From NCBI GenBank assembly GCA_038496445.1, contig JALMLS010000006.1, positions 1-25,260 on the forward strand: a DNA stretch of 25,260 nt, in the 5' to 3' direction. Shown here piece by piece: positions 21,435 to 25,260 of the stretch (position 1 is the first letter of the stretch; each line of letters starts with the position of its first letter). The notes under the pieces were generated by a model. It was not told the DNA's origin. It made no database searches and saw nothing but the letters and a program-made list of their open reading frames with translations. The DNA is from Trichosphaerium sp. ATCC 40318 (lineage: Eukaryota; Discosea; Flabellinia; Trichosidae). A program made the position numbers and the translations under genes.

Positions 21435-22893
21435 GCGGAGGGTCTTGATGACGTGATCATCATCAAGGACAGTAAGGTTCACTGAAGTGACCTCCTTACA
21501 TTCCAGTTGTTGGAACCGCTGGCAAAGTTGGGTGAGATTGATGTTAAATAAATAAACTTAACCTGTTCACATTTAGGGCGCTCAGGACTGTCATAGCGTT
21601 GTTCAACAGCATGTAGACCTTCTAATGATAGAATGGCTTCATCTGTTATTTGACCACAATTGTTTAGACCAATTGTATGAACGCCCGATAACATTTTGAC
21701 ACCTTTATCTGTTACTGAAGTGCTGTCGAGGTTACTGCCAGTGCTTTGATACCTTCGTCGTCACTGAAGTATGTCCAAGATCAATGGTATGAACGCCTGC
21801 AAGTGCTTTGATACTTTCATCTGTTACTGAAGTACGTCCAAGGTGAATAGTATGAACCCCTGCAAGTGCTTTGACGTTTTTGTCAGTAACTGAAGTACCA
21901 TCCAGATATGGTATGAACACCTTTCAATGCTTCAACACCTTTATCTGTAACTACCATTTCAGTAAGTCGAATGGTATGAACTCCTGCAAGTTCCTTAATA
22001 CCTTCATCTGTAGCTGAAGTACGATAAAGGTTAATAGCATGAACACCTCGTAGTGACTGCATTCCTTCATTAGTTATATTGGTGCGCCACGTAAGGTCAA
22101 TTGTATGAACACCTGCAAGTCCATCATCTGTAACATTGCAATGTGCAATATCAATTGTATGTACGCCTTTAATTCTTTGATACCTTCGTCTGTCAGTGAA
22201 GTACAACGATACAAACAAATAGAATGTACTCCAGCAAGTGCTTTCAGATCGTGATCTTTAATAACACCAGTTTTCCCATGTTCAGTTGAACTTCTTTTGA
22301 ATGAAGTATCAATGTATCGACATCCAGATAGCAATGAAAACACAGTATTGGTTTCAACATTCATTGTAATAATAGTGTTGTTCATCACGCCTTTATATTG
22401 TCTGATCTGTAAAATATCTGCATATAAACTCTTTCGTATCCAACAACATCATGGATGATATCAGCCATCAGATGGCATGATTGAGCAACAGCAAATCTTG
22501 TTTTCGCTTCTGTATGACTTAAAATCGTGGATACTACTTCTGGTGGGAAGTTGATGATGTTCGCTACTTTGTATGTACTCGTTTGTCTCCTTGTTTAACA
22601 TTTAATTGTAAGAAATAGAAGCTGAAGACGTACTGTATTGTTTGTTGTGTTTCGGTTACTCACCGTCCTTAGAGTGTACTACGAGCTGTTTGGTTGTCAC
22701 TGGTTGTACGTGTGCTTTTAAAGAGATGTTGGTGTTTTTGTCGTAGCAGGGTTGTATTTGCTGCGTTTAAGATGCTTTCAAGTTGGTTTATGAACACTTC
22801 ACGTTCTTTTGCAACGATTGAGCTGAACTCTTCCCTGTGGTTATTGCAATAGTACGTGATGACTTGTTCTACTGAAACGCCAGGTGCACTCAT
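21384..22893 (-). pseudogene. F-box + 'GVHTI' leucine-rich repeat gene, frameshifted
   Basis: ATG at 22893 (MSAPGVSVEQVITYY). After an N-terminal helical exon and two small introns, an F-box-like segment reads INFPPEVVSTILSHTEAKTR (about 22470-22560). LRRs of about 21 residues (63 bp) follow with core LAGVHTIxLGxTSVTDExIK, about nine copies, then a C-terminal exon ending at TGA 21384-21386. The repeat array cannot be read in one frame. I see one base missing near 22166, about two missing near 21905, one near 21760, and a deletion of about 13 bases near 21735 that removes a GVHTI core. None sits at plausible splice sites. An intact version would be a substrate adaptor of an SCF ubiquitin ligase. 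The large neighbouring genes read cleanly, so sequencing error is less likely, but indels in a repeat remain possible. Confidence 0.78.
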
Positions 22894-23056
22894 TGTTTGA
22901 TACGACTGGCTAAGAAATACAAATTTAGAAGTCAAGCTCAAGTCAACATAAGTACAGCTGTACAGTTACAACTAGGCAGTTTCTTGCAACAAAGTAAACA
23001 CAAGGGATAGTACTAAGTTTTTATGAATTTACAAAGGTGATTAATTAGCCCACACT

Positions 23057-23091
23057 ATTGCTTAATTCCTTTTTTCTTTCAAAAAAGCAAT
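23057..23091. repeat. interrupted inverted repeat
   Basis: ATTGCTT (23057-23063) pairs with AAGCAAT (23085-23091), and an inner T6/A6 pair surrounds a CTTTC loop. It lies between the 3' end of the Ser/Arg-rich gene and the 5' end of the LRR gene; the role is unknown. Confidence 0.45.
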
Positions 23092-23120
23092 AATGTTTCA
23101 GGGCTCTAGACTTTCTACTT

Positions 23121-23175
23121 TAACACAAAAACAATGTGTACACATTGTTCGGTTTTACACTATACATTTGTGTTA
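23121..23175. repeat. perfect 20-bp palindrome flanked by an outer inverted repeat
   Basis: AACAATGTGTACACATTGTT at 23130-23149 is perfectly self-complementary. Outside it, TAACACAAA (23121-23129) pairs with TTTGTGTTA (23167-23175). It lies 30-85 bases downstream (minus direction) of the stop of the Ser/Arg-rich gene and about 230 bases upstream of the LRR gene start. Confidence 0.75.
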
Positions 23176-23206
23176 ATTTATGTGGTTTTTCAACTAGTAT
23201 ACTAGT

Positions 23207-25260
23207 CTAGTAGTTGTAAGTAGTAGGAGGTGCAGGTGGATCTTCACTAGGCTTTGTAGGTGAAAGCTTTGCTGATCCTGATTGCTCATCCATTATCTAG
23301 AATAGAAACTTAGTAAACAACACAAAAAAGTAAAATAAAAAGAAAGCTGTGACGCACTAGTTTATTATTTAGTAGCGACAATGAACGTCTGTGATCATTA
23401 TTACTAGTTCGATTCTTTGTCTAAAAACAACAAGGTTTAACACAAGCTAGGTACGAATAGACAATACCTCACGAACAATAGATTTATCCGCAATTACACG
23501 CCTTGACCCCGAATCGCGAGATCTAGAACGCCTTTGTTTGTGGCTTTTTTCTTTGCAAGAGATTAGCGTTGCAAAAAGCTATCAAGAAAAACTTACTTCT
23601 ACTACTTCGGCCACGAGACTCTCTTTCCGGGTATTGTGCAATAGGTGCTGGTATAGGTGCATTGTTCATATTGTTATTAGGTAGTGAACGCAACCCGTGA
23701 TCTGATGTAGACTTTGATCGCTTAAATCCAGACTTTAACAATGTCAAATGGAGCTCAAAAAACTCGCAGAACAAACGGTTGTTTTGTTTGAGTTTTGTTT
23801 AAAAAAACAGTACATACCTCCTTTTGTGCTTTGAAATGTGCTTGCACAGTATCTTTATAGAATATCAAAGAACTGCGCTTATTCTTCCTTGGTACAAAAT
23901 CATCTGATGTCGACGAAATGTTACGTTTGTGTTTATCCTTTGCCCTTCTTCTTTTTTTCTTACTGCTAGCACTTTCCTTCTTTTCAAAGGTAGGTTTACT
24001 ACTAGTGTCTACAAAAAACAAACATGAGATTGTACAAGTGATACAAACGAAAAAAGACTCACGAAAAGTTCTTGGGTCATCTGAAAGGTTATATCTGAGG
24101 GTTTCAGTCAGTCTTGATGTAGACTTTGATAGTGGTAAAGACAGGGACGACTTTCTAGGTGGTGTTTCAGCTGAAATACTCTCTCGTCGAGCTGCTGACT
24201 GTTGCTTCTGCTCAGCTATGATTTCGTCAACTACTGAATCAGCTAAAGAGGGAAGCAATAGTTAGTTTAAACACATTGTCAGTTTTGTAACAACGTACTT
24301 ATATTAAGCTGCTCCTCAAGACTTTTAGCATAGTTTGCTAATCTTTTTATTGTACGGAGCATAGTTTTTTTATCGGAAGCATTCTGTTTGTTTTCGACTT
24401 CCAGCTTAAACATTTCTTGAAATGCTTTAACAGGTATACTTATTGTCTCAATTATTTCCACTGGCGAAAGAAGAGGAGAATCTGAACCTCTACAAAAAGA
24501 TCATTAGTGACTAAATCGTATCCTTGTAAAAAGAGAAAAAACAACATCATCACGTACTTGAGTGAATCGCCTTTTTGTCGTGGAGAGGAAGTGTTACGAT
24601 CACCAGGCTTTTTTTCATGATCTCTACTAAAGTGATTCTTTACACGCTTGAGAGGCAGCCGCAAGCCAGTTTTTGATTTTGGCGCAATAACAGAAGGCAA
24701 ATCAAAATCACCTCTTAACATCAAATAAGTAACTTGTCCATGTAGTTGGTACGTACGCTGCAAGTTTCGCATTTATAAAGTTAAAGTGAGGCTTCGTGTC
24801 AGTCAATATATTAGACAGCTTTAAAAGCGTTTTAAAATCTTCATCAGTCATTATTGGTGCCGGCTCGTTCTTTAATTGCAAGATTCGTTCATAACTAGAA
24901 ATAAATATTTTGCAAATGTTGTGCCGAGCAGTTTCTTTCTTCTGATCTATAAGGGAATGAAGCTCAGAAAACCGATTTGCAATATGTATATCAGATAGTG
25001 GTTGCATCTACATAAATAAATAAGAAGACAGAACAAAAACTACAAATAAAAGAAACACGCAATGTGTCACTTTCAAAAAAAAAAATGTCAACTTATCAGT
25101 GAAAACAAAAGAAACAATTCCAATTCGCGTTGGGCCATCTCGGTTCGTACAAGTGTTTGCATGACCTCATTTATAATTCTTTGATTATCGGTAATAAAAT
25201 TATTAAGATTGAGCATATAAGACTCAGTAAAGGCAGTATTGTTTGCAAGATTTTGTATCA
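23207..25260 (-). CDS. Ser/Arg/Lys-rich coiled-coil protein, 5' end outside window
   Basis: I do not recognise the family. On minus, an exon enters at the right edge (25151-25260, helical, IQNLANNTAFTESYMLNLNN) and splices from a GTACGA donor at 25150 to 25007. The joined exons then run through a helical region, a basic stretch (LRLPLKRVKNHFSRDHEKKP), another helix (VKAFQEMFKLEVENKQNASD), a Ser-rich segment, a very basic patch (SSKKKRRRAKDKHKRN), and a C-terminal RS-like region (SHKQRRSRSRDSGSRR) ending PPAPPTTYNY and TAG at 23207-23209. About eight exons are visible; each join keeps phase. Basic and RS-like tracts suggest nuclear location or nucleic-acid/cytoskeletal binding (inference). A separate start at ATG 25007 is possible but the in-phase splice to the edge exon argues against it. 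Confidence 0.72.

Noticed and set aside
21384-22893. Programmed frameshifting in the LRR gene
   Set aside because: At least four shifts of different sizes, including a 13-base loss, and no slippery site with a consistent direction; decay or sequence error is simpler.
1-25260. Prokaryotic operons, CRISPR arrays, tRNA or rRNA genes, or a viral genome segment
   Set aside because: Genes are intron-rich on both strands with eukaryotic domain families. I saw no regular spacer repeats, cloverleaf or rRNA-like stretches.

Overview
The window is nuclear DNA from a single-celled eukaryote. Every recognisable gene is split by very short GT-AG introns, mostly 35-60 bases. TAA, TAG and TGA all end genes, and AATAAA-like signals lie just past several stop codons. 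The gene set (a Roco/LRRK-type kinase, actin capping protein beta, an extended-synaptotagmin-type lipid transfer protein, an F-box/LRR protein) fits an amoeba or related free-living protist; amoebozoan is my best guess, but the sequence does not prove it.

Layout. At 1-1081 (minus) is part of a single-pass membrane protein with a coiled-coil tail that runs off the left edge. At about 1312-2951 (plus) is a weakly DH-like protein with an acidic Trp-rich C-terminus. At 2990-3524 is an unresolved stretch. At 3525-13316 (plus) one gene of 31 exons encodes a giant Roco kinase of 2,768 residues. At 13515-14169 (plus) is a small, poorly resolved gene. At 14533-16594 (minus) is alanine-glyoxylate aminotransferase, and at 16846-18103 (minus) actin capping protein beta. 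At 18462-20906 (plus), divergent from the latter, is an E-Syt/tricalbin-like protein. At 20996-21330 are relic-like coding pieces. At 21384-22893 (minus) is a broken F-box/LRR gene with 'GVHTI' repeats. At 23207-25260 (minus) is the 3' part of a Ser/Arg/Lys-rich gene that runs off the right edge.

The standout is the Roco gene. Its spliced frame, followed by eye across 30 introns, totals exactly 8,307 nt. It joins four WW domains, a coiled coil, a ubiquitin-like fold, a Lys/Pro-rich tract of about 590 residues, ankyrin repeats, a short LRR, Roc, COR, a TKL-type kinase and WD40 repeats. The C-terminal order ANK-LRR-Roc-COR-kinase-WD40 matches animal LRRK2; the WW/UBL/Pro-rich N-terminal half does not. 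Apart from a loose cytoskeleton/membrane theme (capping protein, E-Syt, Roco kinase) the genes do not form an obvious pathway. There is no operon organisation, CRISPR array, tRNA or rRNA that I can see.
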